This document shows positions 8,903 through 17,426 of a stretch of DNA of 64,000 nt, in pieces; the first letter of the stretch is position 1, and every line of letters begins with the position of its first letter. Source of the DNA: Tateyamaria omphalii (GTDB taxonomy: Bacteria; Pseudomonadota; Alphaproteobacteria; Rhodobacterales; Rhodobacteraceae). Location: the NCBI RefSeq assembly GCF_019802125.1, contig NZ_JAHVHT010000004.1, forward strand, positions 186,001-250,000, written 5' to 3'. Both the position numbers and the translations under genes were made by a program. The notes beneath the pieces were generated by a model, which did not search any database, had not been told where the DNA came from, and was given only the letters and a program-made list of their open reading frames with translations.

Positions 8903-9528
8903 ATACGTGTCCTTAAAATGCGAGTGGCTCTGTGCTTGAGGTGAGCAAATGTGATTTCATTTGGCAAGTTTAATTGACCAATTTCGACCGATACGTGTAT
9001 CAGGTCACTTGAAGTACGGATGCGTACCCTGCGCGCGCACATCACCGACCGTCGGGCCAAGCTACCCACAAAACGAGAATTAGCTGCATAATTTCAATAT
9101 CACAGACAACAAACGGAAGCGTTTTGTGCTGGCGCGAATGCGGTCTGTTGATGATCGTTTAAAGTGCCTGCAAAGCCGTGAAGCATACCCAAATCAACCA
9201 GACTGTTCCGCTGCGGACGAGTGTTTGAAGTCTCGCCGACCGCTGCCTGATCGGAAATGGAAATTTGCGCTCAGAGCGTCCGGTCGTATGCCTTCCATCG
9301 TAAGTTCAATTTTTTGGTTTTTAAGAAATTCAGAAAATCAGTTCTTTTAAGTGTATTTAGCGTCCAGTTCTCACTGGCAGAATTTCTACTATTGCGAGAG
9401 ATTGCGTAGACATAAGGGATGCAGCGATAGGCTGTGCCAACGCGCGACGTCACAAAAAATTCTCAAAACTGATACAAATCCGAATCCGTCCATCCTGATA
9501 CCGGTCTGCGCACAAGCCGGGGGATGGT
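8903..9528. other. 626-bp intergenic region with AT-rich tract
   Basis: No convincing gene. It separates the divergent RTX and phnC genes and must hold both promoters. An AT-rich tract around 9300-9360 (T- and A-runs) stands out from the surrounding GC-rich sequence. A weak PhoB-like element (GTCAC followed by A-rich sequence, about 9450) lies 70-80 bp before phnC, but the second half-site is poor. Near the RTX end, GATAC and GTATC arms flank GT at about 8990. Confidence 0.5.
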
Positions 9529-10350
9529 ATGCTCAGGATCGAAAAACTGACCAAAACGTTTGGCCAGAACACGGCTGTGGATGCGGCTTCCGTCACCGTG
9601 GACAAGCCACAGATGATCGGGATCATCGGGCGCTCTGGTGCGGGCAAGTCAACACTGTTGCGGATGCTAAACCGGCTGACGGATCACACCTCTGGCGCGA
9701 TCCATTTCGAGGGGCAGGAGATCACTGCGCTCAAAGGCGCCGCAAAGCGCGAGTGGCAAAGCCAATGCGCGATGATCTTTCAACAATTCAACCTGGTCCC
9801 GCGCATGGATGTGGTGTCGAACGTGTTGCACGGCACGCTCAATCGCCGCTCGACCTTGGCGACCCTGTTCAACCTCTATCCGACCGAAGACATCCACCGC
9901 GCCATCGACATTCTGGACCGTCTGGGCATTGCCGAACATGCGCCCAAGCGGGCCGAGGCGCTGTCAGGCGGCCAGCAGCAACGTGTCGCCATTGCCCGCG
10001 CCCTGATGCAAGACCCCAGGATCATTCTGGCGGACGAGCCCATTGCCTCGCTCGACCCCATGAACGCGCAGGTCGTGATGCAGGCCCTGCGCCGCATCCA
10101 CGAGGAAGATGGCCGGATGGTCATCGCCAACCTGCACACCCTTGATACCGCCCGCCGCTATTGCGACCGGGTGATCGGGATGCGGGCCGGCCGTATCGTC
10201 TTTGACGCCGACCCGTCCAAGCTGACCACATCCATGGCCCGCGAGATTTACGGCGCGGGTGCCGAGTTTTCCGAAAGCGCCACCTCGACAGAGATCGAGA
10301 CACTGGACGCTACGGAGAAAGCCAAGATGGAGGCCGAGGCCTACGTCTGA
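9529..10350 (+). CDS. phnC: Phosphonate ABC transporter ATP-binding protein PhnC
   Basis: A 273-residue ABC ATPase. Walker A is GRSGAGKS (34-41), the Q-loop segment is [12 protein letters not shown], the signature is LSGGQQQ (145-151), Walker B is IILADEP (165-171), and an H-loop is present in NLHTLD. The [15 protein letters not shown] context is typical of PhnC. It energises phosphonate import with PhnD and PhnE at the inner membrane. The last 40 residues are an acidic extension beyond the usual PhnC end. A GGGGGAT site precedes the ATG. It is the first gene of the uptake operon. Confidence 0.97.
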   Translation: MLRIEKLTKTFGQNTAVDAASVTVDKPQMIGIIGRSGAGKSTLLRMLNRLTDHTSGAIHFEGQEITALKGAAKREWQSQCAMIFQQFNLVPRMDVVSNVLHGTLNRRSTLATLFNLYPTEDIHRAIDILDRLGIAEHAPKRAEALSGGQQQRVAIARALMQDPRIILADEPIASLDPMNAQVVMQALRRIHEEDGRMVIANLHTLDTARRYCDRVIGMRAGRIVFDADPSKLTTSMAREIYGAGAEFSESATSTEIETLDATEKAKMEAEAYV

Positions 10351-10356
10351 CCTTCA

Positions 10357-10386
10357 CCCCCGATGCGACCCGCGTCGGGGCTTTTT
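10357..10386 (+). terminator. Intergenic terminator/attenuator between phnC and phnD
   Basis: CCCCGATGCG pairs with CGCGTCGGGG (10 bp including one T-G pair, loop ACC) and is followed by CTTTTTC. This is a good intrinsic-terminator shape placed inside the operon, 20 bp before phnD. It may cap phnC mRNA while read-through or processing sets a higher phnD level. Confidence 0.75.
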
Positions 10387-10405
10387 CGTTCCAACGGAGA
10401 GAGAC

Positions 10406-11311
10406 ATGAAAACGATCATCGCTGCCGCTTTGGCAACAACCGCCCTGGTGGGCACGGCCAGTGCCGAAGGCATCACCGAGTTCCGCATCGGCATCCTCGG
10501 GGGTGAGAATGCCCAGGACCGCCTGAACTCGAACGAGTGCCTGCGCGCCTATACCGAGGAAGCCCTGGGGGTTGAGACCAAGCTGTTCGCCCCTGCCGAC
10601 TATGCCGGTGTGATCCAGGGCCTTGTGGGCGGCACGCTGGATATGGCGTGGCTGGGTGCGTCGGCTTATGCCGCGACCTATCTGCAGAACCCCGATGCGG
10701 TTGAGCCGGTGCTGGTGAAGATCAACCTTGATGGCTCTTTTGGCTATCACTCGATCGGCTTCGCCCGTGCCGACAGCGGCATCACCAACCTGGATGAGAT
10801 GGAAGGCAAGGTATTCGGCTTTGGCGACCCTAACTCGACCTCGGGCTACCTGATCCCGTCTATTGAAGTGCCCCAGTACAAGGACGGCATCACCATGGAC
10901 TCCGGTGACTATTTCGGTGAGGTCAAATTCACCGGCGGTCACGAGCAGACCATCGTGGCGGTGAACAACGGCGACATCGACGCTGGTGTGACCTGGGCCG
11001 ACGGTCAGGGCGCGTGGGAAGACGGCTACAACTCGGGCGCGCTACGCAAGGCCGTGGATGCAGGGCTGGTCGACATGAACGATCTGGTCGAGATCTGGAA
11101 ATCGAAGCCCATCCCCGAGGGACCCATCGTTCTGCGCAAGGATCTGCCCGAGGACGTGAAGGCCACCATGACCGCGCTTGTCGACAACATGTACGACACC
11201 GACAAGGATTGCACATACTCCATCTCGGCCGGTGAGAGCTTGGGTTTCGACCCCATCACGCACGAGGCGTATGTGTCCGTAATTGAAGCACGTAAAGCCA
11301 AATCAAACTGA
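10406..11311 (+). CDS. phnD: Phosphonate ABC transporter substrate-binding protein PhnD
   Basis: A 301-residue periplasmic protein. Residues 1-20 are a Sec signal peptide with an ASA cleavage site. The mature part is a PhnD/type-2 periplasmic binding fold with motifs FGFGDPNSTSGYLIPS and AGVTWADGQGAW. It captures phosphonates for PhnE/PhnC. I chose ATG 10406, which is preceded by GGAGAGA and begins the signal peptide; a longer reading from 10259 overlaps phnC and is spurious. It is flanked on both sides by hairpins, as is common for highly expressed binding-protein genes inside transporter operons. Confidence 0.97.
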   Translation: MKTIIAAALATTALVGTASAEGITEFRIGILGGENAQDRLNSNECLRAYTEEALGVETKLFAPADYAGVIQGLVGGTLDMAWLGASAYAATYLQNPDAVEPVLVKINLDGSFGYHSIGFARADSGITNLDEMEGKVFGFGDPNSTSGYLIPSIEVPQYKDGITMDSGDYFGEVKFTGGHEQTIVAVNNGDIDAGVTWADGQGAWEDGYNSGALRKAVDAGLVDMNDLVEIWKSKPIPEGPIVLRKDLPEDVKATMTALVDNMYDTDKDCTYSISAGESLGFDPITHEAYVSVIEARKAKSN

Positions 11312-11326
11312 TTTAAGTGTGCATCT

Positions 11327-11358
11327 GCCGGGTCCTCAGTCTCTGGGGGCCCGGCAAT
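11327..11358 (+). terminator. Hairpin between phnD and phnE
   Basis: GCCGGG (11327-11332) pairs with CCCGGC (11350-11355), and the stem continues inward through T-G, C-G, C-G, T-G and C-G pairs to about 11 bp. It is followed by AATTTG. A likely partial terminator or mRNA-stabilising structure giving excess PhnD over the permeases. Confidence 0.65.
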
Positions 11359-11438
11359 TTGCGTTAACACTTTCGTAAGCTGTTTCGCATGCGAAAGGTT
11401 CAACGCGACGTACCAGACCAAAAACCACGGGGACAGGC

Positions 11439-12317
11439 ATGGCCGAAACAACAGCAGGCGCTCGCGACCTGGGCGGCATCCACGACGAGTACATGACGCT
11501 GACGCGGCAGAAGCGTCTCTATTCCCTTGTTCTGCTGATGATTTTCATTGCGCTCATGGTCGCCGGGTTCTCCGTTGCAGGCGGGCGCAATGCCGGGTCG
11601 TTCTGGGGCGGCATCGACAACTTCTTTGACTACCCGTCGGAGCTGGTGATCGAAGCGAGCGGCAAGCTGGCCGAGTTTCCCGCCCATTTCGTGACCTTTT
11701 TTCCTGCGCTGATCGAGACGGTGAACATTGCGGCCGCCGCCACCCTGCTGGGCGCGCTTGCGGCCATCTTCCTGTCGCTCTTGTCCACCCGCGGCATGGC
11801 CCGTTTTCCGATGCTGATCCCCGTCTTTCGCCGCATCATGGACTTTGCCCGCGCGATCCCCGAGATCGTGGTGGCGCTGGTGCTGATCTTCATCCTAGGC
11901 GGTGGGCCGGTGCCCGCGATGATTGCCATTGCGATCCACACTGCCGGAGCCTTGGGCAAGCTCTTTTCCGAGGTGAACGAGAATGCCGATCTGAAACCCG
12001 TCGACGGTCTGGCGTCCGTCGGTGCGACATGGGGCCAACGGATGTTTCTGGGCGTGGTGCCACAGGTTGCACCCAACTGGCTGAGCTATGCGCTTCTGCG
12101 GTTCGAGATCAACGTGCGCGCCTCGGCCATCCTCGGTTTCGTGGGCGCAGGTGGTCTGGGCTATGAGTTGAAGAACGCGATTTCCTGGGGCCAGGGCCGC
12201 TATGACGAGGCGGCTGCCATCTTCCTGCTGTTGTTCCTGACCATCGTGGTGATCGACCAGACGTCGAGCCACTACCGTGACCACCTGACCCACGGGTCCA
12301 AATCGGAGCGCCGCTGA
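11439..12317 (+). CDS. phnE: Phosphonate ABC transporter permease PhnE (first copy)
   Basis: A 292-residue inner-membrane permease of the BPD_transp_1 type with about six helices. The EAA loop region reads GLASVGATWGQRMFLGVVPQ, and the PhnE-like segments FARAIPEIVVALV and LGFVGAGGLGYELKNAISW are present. It pairs with the second PhnE to form the translocation channel. The N-terminal 30 residues are a cytoplasmic leader. Its stop overlaps the start of the second permease (ATGA-like junction at 12317), indicating translational coupling. Confidence 0.96.
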   Translation: MAETTAGARDLGGIHDEYMTLTRQKRLYSLVLLMIFIALMVAGFSVAGGRNAGSFWGGIDNFFDYPSELVIEASGKLAEFPAHFVTFFPALIETVNIAAAATLLGALAAIFLSLLSTRGMARFPMLIPVFRRIMDFARAIPEIVVALVLIFILGGGPVPAMIAIAIHTAGALGKLFSEVNENADLKPVDGLASVGATWGQRMFLGVVPQVAPNWLSYALLRFEINVRASAILGFVGAGGLGYELKNAISWGQGRYDEAAAIFLLLFLTIVVIDQTSSHYRDHLTHGSKSERR

Positions 12318-13636
12318 TGACCATGCTTGATACCGCCGATCTCAAAGGGTCCGCCGACCGCGTGATGGCGCGCAAACGTCTGGTGAGCTTCGGCCTGCCC
12401 GCGCTGGTGCTGGCGTACCTGATTTACGTCTTCTTTGCCTTTGGCGTGCCCGAACTGATCCAGAAGGCGAGCAGTGCCAATGCCCGCGCGCTGGTGGCTG
12501 ACACCTATAGCCACAAAGTCCACGTCACACGCGACAACCGGTCGGGCGACGTGCGCGTCGCGATTGAGGGCGAGAACAAGGGTGCCTACCCGGACGGTGA
12601 GGCCCCGGACTGGGTGGCTTTGGGCGACGAGACGGTGATTGATCTGGGCGGTGGCCACATCATCACCTACCTGCCCGAAAACAACGGCGTGACCTATGAC
12701 GTGCCGGGTTACGGGCTGATGACCTTCGAGGTGTCCCGGTCGCAGGGCGTCATTCAGAGCTACCCCACCGAGGAGCTGCCGGACTGGATCAGCGCCTCAA
12801 AGAACCGGGTGGCCGTCACGACCGATGCCGGGCGCCTGTCCGTCACCCGCAACCGGACCGAGGTGTTTCGTTACTTCGTGGGGTGGGAGTTGTTCTTTTT
12901 CACCCTCGACAGCCCCTATCACGGGCTGGGCTTGGGTGAGGTCGTCAGCCGTGCGTTCAGCGGTGAAGCCGGGGCCATGGCGCATGACTTCTGGAACAAT
13001 GCCATGTGGCGGCACGGCGATGTGGCCTGGGCCATATTCGAGACGATCCTGATGGCGTTCCTTGGCACGATGGGCGCGGCCATTCTGGCGCTTCCCCTTG
13101 CCTTCCTGGCCGCGCGGAACTTTGCCCCGCTGGTGGCGGTGCGCATGGCGACGCGGCGGCTGTTTGATTTTATCCGCGGGGTGGATGCGCTGATCTGGAC
13201 CATCATCCTGAGCCGCGCCTTTGGCCTTGGGCCGCTGACAGGTGCGCTGGCCATCCTGATCACGGATACTGGCACGTTCGGCAAGCTGTTCTCGGAAGCG
13301 CTGGAGAACGTGGACAAGAAACAGATCGAGGGCCTGCAATCGACCGGTGCTAAGCCACTGCAACGCTACCGCTTTGGGGTGATCCCGCAGATCACACCGG
13401 TGCTGATCAGCCAGATCCTCTATTTCCTGGAATCCAACACCCGCTCGGCCACTGTCATCGGGGCCATCACCGGCGGGGGCATCGGGCTCTTGTTGACGCA
13501 GGCGATCATCACCCAGAAAGACTGGGAAGAGGTCAGCTACTACATCATGCTGATCATCGTTATGGTGGTGTTCATGGACTGGCTTTCCGGCCTCTTGCGC
13601 CGCAAGCTGATCAAGGGCGACGACAGCGGGCATTGA
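12317..13636 (+). CDS. phnE: Phosphonate ABC transporter permease PhnE (second copy, with periplasmic insert)
   Basis: A 439-residue permease. The C-terminal 260 residues are a standard PhnE domain, with EAA-type loop ALENVDKKQIEGLQSTGA and GAITGGGIGLLLTQAI near the end. Ahead of it, after a first membrane helix at about 25-47, there is an extra region of about 150 residues (about 50-200) rich in beta-type sequence, which should face the periplasm. Typical single-domain PhnE proteins are about 260-300 residues, so this is a long form. The extra domain may contact PhnD; that is inference. It overlaps the next gene by one base (TGATG). Confidence 0.94.
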   Translation: MTMLDTADLKGSADRVMARKRLVSFGLPALVLAYLIYVFFAFGVPELIQKASSANARALVADTYSHKVHVTRDNRSGDVRVAIEGENKGAYPDGEAPDWVALGDETVIDLGGGHIITYLPENNGVTYDVPGYGLMTFEVSRSQGVIQSYPTEELPDWISASKNRVAVTTDAGRLSVTRNRTEVFRYFVGWELFFFTLDSPYHGLGLGEVVSRAFSGEAGAMAHDFWNNAMWRHGDVAWAIFETILMAFLGTMGAAILALPLAFLAARNFAPLVAVRMATRRLFDFIRGVDALIWTIILSRAFGLGPLTGALAILITDTGTFGKLFSEALENVDKKQIEGLQSTGAKPLQRYRFGVIPQITPVLISQILYFLESNTRSATVIGAITGGGIGLLLTQAIITQKDWEEVSYYIMLIIVMVVFMDWLSGLLRRKLIKGDDSGH

Positions 13637-14247
13637 TGGCAAACCCTTCGGGTGATCCCCTTATTCACGACGGCGTCGATCATGTGAACACGACGCTCGG
13701 GCGCTATACCGTGATTGCAACGGGCACACGTCTGGCGCAGGTCGAGATGGGCGACTACAGCTATTGTGACCGCTGTTGCGATCTGGCCAATGTGACCATC
13801 GGCAAGTTCTCCAACCTGGCGAGCTTCGTGCGGATCGGGGCAACGGATCACCCGCTGGAGCGCGCGTCGCTGCATCACTTCATGTACCGGTCGGCGGGCT
13901 ATTGGGATGATGCAGAGGACGACGCAGACTGGTTTGAGCATCGCGCGTCCCGGCGCGCCTTTGTCGGACATGACACGTGGATCGGCCACAATGCGCAGAT
14001 CAAACCCGAAGTGACCGTCGGGCACGGCGCCGTTGTTGCGTCGGGTGCCATCGTGACCAAGGATGTCGCGCCCTACACGATCGTGGGCGGTGTGACGGCC
14101 ACGAAGATCCGCGACCGGTATGCACCTGGAGTGGCCGACCGCATGATGGTGCTGGCGTGGTGGGATTGGGATCATGCAACGCTGCGCGCCCGGCTGGAGG
14201 ATTTTCGGGCGCTGTCTGCTGAGGCGTTTCTTGAGAAGTATGGTTGA
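13636..14247 (+). CDS. Phosphonate-associated hexapeptide-repeat acetyltransferase-like protein
   Basis: A 203-residue left-handed beta-helix protein of the phosphonate-metabolism transferase family (TIGR03308-type, related to chloramphenicol/streptogramin acetyltransferases). Visible hexapeptide features are VNTTLGRYTVIATGTRLAQV and DTWIGHNAQIKPEVTVGHG, with a His in HPLERASLHHF where related enzymes place the catalytic base. It probably acetylates an aminoalkylphosphonate or an intermediate in the cytoplasm, but the substrate is unproven. ATG 13636 overlaps the phnE stop by one base; a TTG one codon earlier is a less likely start. Last gene of the uptake operon. Confidence 0.88.
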   Translation: MANPSGDPLIHDGVDHVNTTLGRYTVIATGTRLAQVEMGDYSYCDRCCDLANVTIGKFSNLASFVRIGATDHPLERASLHHFMYRSAGYWDDAEDDADWFEHRASRRAFVGHDTWIGHNAQIKPEVTVGHGAVVASGAIVTKDVAPYTIVGGVTATKIRDRYAPGVADRMMVLAWWDWDHATLRARLEDFRALSAEAFLEKYG

Positions 14248-14252
14248 CTTTG

Positions 14253-14272
14253 GCGCACCACGGGTGCGCTTT
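14253..14272 (+). terminator. Terminator of the phnCDEE operon
   Basis: GCGCACC (14253-14259) pairs with GGTGCGC (14263-14269), loop ACG, followed by TTT. It starts 5 bp after the stop codon. Confidence 0.75.
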
Positions 14273-14290
14273 ACGATCATCGCCCCGTAA

Positions 14291-14308
14291 GGCGGATCCC
14301 GATCCGCC
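14291..14308 (-). terminator. Hairpin ending the minus-strand phnM-like gene
   Basis: GGCGGATC (14291-14298) and GATCCGCC (14301-14308) form a perfect 8-bp stem with a 2-nt CC loop, directly abutting the stop codon at 14309. Read on the minus strand it is followed by only TTAC, so the T-run is poor. Confidence 0.45.
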
Positions 14309-15490
14309 CTATTCGGCGGCCAAAGGCAGATGTACTGCTGCTGCGCTCACACGGCCCGCCATGTCCCCGCAAAGGTGCGTCCAGCGGCCGCCTGCCATGG
14401 TCGCTTCGATCTGGCGTGTCTCGGCGTTGACGATCGTCAGATCGGCACGCTTGCCAACGTCCAGAGCGCCCCGGTCTTTCAGCCCCATGATCGCTGCAGG
14501 TCGGGTCGAGATCATCTCCCACGCCTGAGCGAAGGGCAGGACACCATTGTCGGCCAGCTTGAAGGCGGCCTGGGCCAAGGCCGGGTAGTAGTAATCGGAC
14601 ACCAGCGCGTCGCAGGCCCCTTCGGCGATCAGGACCGAGGCTGCGATGTTGCCGGACTGGCTACCGCCGCGCACCACGTTGGGCGCACCCATCAGGATCG
14701 GGTCGCCCCAGGTGCGCGCCACCACGGCCGCTTTCATCGAGGTCGGGAATTCGCAGATCTTGGCCCCGATCATCGAGTAGCGTTCGCGGGTCGCCGCGTC
14801 GTGGTCGTCATGGCTACCATAGATGACGCCCATCCGGTCGAAAGCGGCGGCGAGGTTGCAGAGGTAACGCGGCACGTCCTTGTCCTGCGCGCGGGCCGCG
14901 TTGACACGCTCCATATGTGCGTCTGCTGAACGGCCCGATTTGCGTGCCCAAAAGACGATTTCCTCGGGGTTTGTCCGCGCCAGCTCTAACGCTTCGTCCA
15001 AGTGGTTGTTGAAAATCACGTAGTCGATGCCGTGATCCCGGATGGCCGCGATCAGGCGGTCCTGTTGATCGACCGTATGCGTTTCGCAGCGGATCTGGAT
15101 GCGCAGGTCGGTCTGCATCCGGGGGCGGTAGGCGGCGTGGGCAGCAAGGAAATCTTCGGCATAGTCCGGGCCGCGATGCCCGCCTTCCCAGCTCCAGCTT
15201 TGGGCCATCCATGCGGTTGTCACGCCGTTGGCGGCGGCGTCCCGATCCGTACCCAGCAGGCCGGTTTCAAACGGAAACGGGGCCGACGGGCGTGGCGCCA
15301 TGTGGTGTTCAAAGGCGTCGCCGTGCAGGTCGATGATACCGGGCAGGAGCAGATAGCCGGACAGGTCCAGTTGCGGTTGCACGGTTTCGACCAGCAGACC
15401 GTCTGCCACGCAGATCGGCGCATCCACAAGCGCACCGTCGCGCAGGGTGCGGGCACCGGTCATGCAGAAGGCGGGCAAAGGCGTAGGCAT
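14309..15490 (-). CDS. phnM: Second PhnM-like amidohydrolase
   Basis: A 393-residue amidohydrolase of the PhnM family, whose members are alpha-D-ribose 1-methylphosphonate 5-triphosphate diphosphatases. Metal-site segments are visible: LPGIIDLHGDAFEHHMAPRP near the N-terminus, GSHDDHDAATRERY, and FPTSMKAA. Compared with the canonical copy at 22682-23824, it has DLHGD in place of ELHTDN and differs widely in the middle, so it belongs to a separate clade. It may act on a different alkylphosphonate intermediate; this is inference. ATG 15490 is used; TTG 15502 is an alternative. It lies in tandem with phnF on the minus strand. Confidence 0.88.
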   Translation of the reverse strand: MPTPLPAFCMTGARTLRDGALVDAPICVADGLLVETVQPQLDLSGYLLLPGIIDLHGDAFEHHMAPRPSAPFPFETGLLGTDRDAAANGVTTAWMAQSWSWEGGHRGPDYAEDFLAAHAAYRPRMQTDLRIQIRCETHTVDQQDRLIAAIRDHGIDYVIFNNHLDEALELARTNPEEIVFWARKSGRSADAHMERVNAARAQDKDVPRYLCNLAAAFDRMGVIYGSHDDHDAATRERYSMIGAKICEFPTSMKAAVVARTWGDPILMGAPNVVRGGSQSGNIAASVLIAEGACDALVSDYYYPALAQAAFKLADNGVLPFAQAWEMISTRPAAIMGLKDRGALDVGKRADLTIVNAETRQIEATMAGGRWTHLCGDMAGRVSAAAVHLPLAAE

Positions 15491-15578
15491 CTGTTGGCTC
15501 AATCAGGAAACAGCGAAAACCATGTCGTCCTGCAACCTTAGCCTGTGGATATGTCAGCGCCGTGACATCACAAATCTT

Positions 15579-16292
15579 TCATACGTCCTCGGCCAGCGTG
15601 AGGGTAACGCGGTCCCCGGCGAACCAGGTGCGGCCCAGTTCGATGGGCCGTCCGGTGGGGTCGATGTTCAGGCCGTCACTGCGCAGGATCGGCGCACCCT
15701 CGGCGATGCGCAGGTGCAGGGCCTGGGTGACAGTGGCGGATTTGGCCGTAAGGCGTGTCCAGGCGCGGGTGTAGTCGGTGACGCCGCCGGTCTGCAGCGC
15801 TGCCGTGACAGAACCGGATTGAGCAAGCGCGTCGGGCAGGTCCGGAAAGGGTGCGGCGGGGAAGACCGAGCGGAAGAGCGCAATGGGCTGATCATCGGCG
15901 AGGCTGAGACCTTCGTAAGCGTGGACTTGGTCGTCCGCTCCAAGGTCCAGCGCCTCCCGCTCCTTGCTGTTGGCGAGGCGGGTGGTGACGGACAGCACCT
16001 CTTTGGCCGGGATACGGCCCGCGGCGCGCAGGTTCTGGTGGAAGCGCACGCGCTTGCCGATGGGGTAGTCGGTGGGCGTTTGCGCGACGAACGCTCCTGC
16101 CCCGCGGCGGGTGTGGACGGTGCCTGCCTCGACCAATGATGACAGGGCATGCCGGACCGTGTGGCGGTTTACGCCGAAGCGGGAGGCCATCTGCGCCTCG
16201 GTCGGGAGTTTGTCGCCGGGGCGATAGGCGCCATCCGCGATCTCGGACGAAAGGGTAGCGGCGATGGATTTCCAGATGGGTGTGCGTGCCAC
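15579..16292 (-). CDS. phnF: Phosphonate operon regulator PhnF (GntR/HutC, UTRA domain)
   Basis: A 237-residue regulator. The N-terminal GntR winged helix (about 8-70) contains GDKLPTEAQMASRFGVNRHT, and the UTRA/chorismate-lyase-like effector domain runs from about 95 to the end with the usual GRPIELGRTWF strand. PhnF proteins repress C-P lyase genes until a phosphonate-derived ligand is bound. It starts with GTG at 16292 and is divergent from phnG, with a 118-bp region that holds operator-like and Pho-box-like sites. Confidence 0.93.
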   Translation of the reverse strand: MARTPIWKSIAATLSSEIADGAYRPGDKLPTEAQMASRFGVNRHTVRHALSSLVEAGTVHTRRGAGAFVAQTPTDYPIGKRVRFHQNLRAAGRIPAKEVLSVTTRLANSKEREALDLGADDQVHAYEGLSLADDQPIALFRSVFPAAPFPDLPDALAQSGSVTAALQTGGVTDYTRAWTRLTAKSATVTQALHLRIAEGAPILRSDGLNIDPTGRPIELGRTWFAGDRVTLTLAEDV

Positions 16293-16308
16293 CGGCGGCC
16301 CCCTGTTC

Positions 16309-16326
16309 GTGTCACGAAACTTTCAC
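16309..16326 (-). promoter_or_regulatory. Candidate Pho box upstream of phnF/phnG
   Basis: GTGTCAC, four bases GAAA, then CTTTCAC: two 7-bp direct half-sites at 11-bp spacing, close to the alphaproteobacterial PhoB consensus CTGTCAY-N4-CTGTCAY with two mismatches. It lies 17 bp before phnF and about 85 bp before phnG. Phosphate-starvation control of this locus would be expected. Confidence 0.55.
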
Positions 16327-16365
16327 AACAAGCGGGTGGACCGATTGCGCCGACTCGCCTATGAT

Positions 16366-16410
16366 TTGTCTAGTTGTATAGTAATCTCGACAACTTCGCA
16401 AGGTGTATAG
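16366..16410 (+). promoter_or_regulatory. Candidate PhnF operator region before phnG
   Basis: Two GTATAG elements (16376-16381 and 16405-16410) occur in the 45 bp before phnG. The first lies in CTAGTTGTATAG, an imperfect palindrome resembling the GT-N-TA-type operators of HutC/UTRA regulators. Short TTGTC and GACAA arms flank it. Suggestive only. Confidence 0.35.
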
Positions 16411-16866
16411 ATGGACGGATCAGGCGACCCGAATGCAGCCCGAAAGGCGTGGCTGTCGGTGCTGGCCAAGGCGCAGGCGGCAGATGTCGCCGCGCTGTGG
16501 GTCGAGGCAGGGTATGCGCCCGACCACGAGGTACTGCGCGCGCCGGAGATTGGTGCCGTTATGGTGCGCGGGCGTGCAGGGGCCGTGGGTGCGCCTTTTA
16601 ACCTCGGCGAGATGACCGTGACACGGTGTTCGGTGCGTCTTGCGTCGGGCGAGGTGGGGCATGGCTATGTGCAGGGGCGCGGCAAGGATCATGCGGTGCA
16701 GGCAGCGCTGACCGATGCGCTGATGCAGACGGCGGACGCGCCCGCAGTCGAGGCCGCGATTGTTGCTCCCTTGCGAGACGCGGCAGGGGCCAAGCGCGCG
16801 ACCCGTGCAGCCAAGGCGGCGGCGACCAAGGTCAATTTCTTTACCATGGTGCGGGGAGAGGATTGA
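16411..16866 (+). CDS. phnG: C-P lyase complex subunit PhnG
   Basis: A 151-residue protein matching PhnG: it begins with a helical segment ARKAWLSVLAKAQAADV, then has EIGAVMVRGRAGAVGAPFNLGE and a C-terminal KVNFFTMVRGED that is characteristic of the family's end. With PhnH, PhnI and PhnL it forms the activity that attaches alkylphosphonate to the ribose of ATP, releasing adenine. First gene of the C-P lyase operon; its TGA overlaps the phnH ATG by one base. Confidence 0.95.
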   Translation: MDGSGDPNAARKAWLSVLAKAQAADVAALWVEAGYAPDHEVLRAPEIGAVMVRGRAGAVGAPFNLGEMTVTRCSVRLASGEVGHGYVQGRGKDHAVQAALTDALMQTADAPAVEAAIVAPLRDAAGAKRATRAAKAAATKVNFFTMVRGED

Positions 16867-17426
16867 TGGATCACGCCAGCCTATCCGGCGGGTTTGCCGA
16901 CCCACCCCAGCAAAGTGCCGTGGCCTTTCGCGGCATCATGCAGGCCATGGCCCGGCCCGGCACCATTTGCGACGTGTCGGGGGCCGTGGCGCCTGCGCCC
17001 CTTTCCGTGGCTGCTGGCACCGCTCTGCTGACACTGTGTGACCCGGACACGGGCGTTCATCTGGCCGGGGTGTGTGACACCAGAGAGGTGCGCGACTGGA
17101 TCACATTCCAGACCGGGGCGCCATTTGTGGCGGCAGAGGTAGCTGATTTCGTCGTGGGGCGCTGGGATGATATCCCTCTTTCCGCATTGAAGATCGGGAC
17201 GCCGGAATACCCGGATCGCTCTGCCACTGTCGTCGTCGAGATGCCGGATTTGCGCGCTGAGTGCGCGACGCTGACCGGGCCGGGGATCAAGGAGCGCGCG
17301 GCGCTCAACCTGCCGAACGTGGCCGCATTCCAGCGCAATGCAGCGCTGTTTCCGCTGGGCCTCGATTTCATATTCACGTACGGGGCGCAGATGGCCGCCC
17401 TGCCCCGCAGCACGAAGGTGGTCTGA
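16866..17426 (+). CDS. phnH: C-P lyase complex subunit PhnH
   Basis: A 186-residue PhnH, a core component of the PhnGHIJ complex with a vestigial PLP-transferase-like fold. Typical features are the N-terminal SGGFADPPQQSAVAFRGIM and the GTALLTLCDPDTGVHL strand, with LPLGLDFIF-like sequence near the end (FPLGLDFIFTYGAQ). The start at 16866 overlaps phnG, and the stop overlaps the phnI ATG, so the three genes are translationally coupled. Confidence 0.95.
   Translation: MDHASLSGGFADPPQQSAVAFRGIMQAMARPGTICDVSGAVAPAPLSVAAGTALLTLCDPDTGVHLAGVCDTREVRDWITFQTGAPFVAAEVADFVVGRWDDIPLSALKIGTPEYPDRSATVVVEMPDLRAECATLTGPGIKERAALNLPNVAAFQRNAALFPLGLDFIFTYGAQMAALPRSTKVV

Noticed and set aside
9440..9480. Pho box before phnC
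   Set aside because: Only one half-site (GTCAC) is reasonable; the second half-site at 11-bp spacing does not match.
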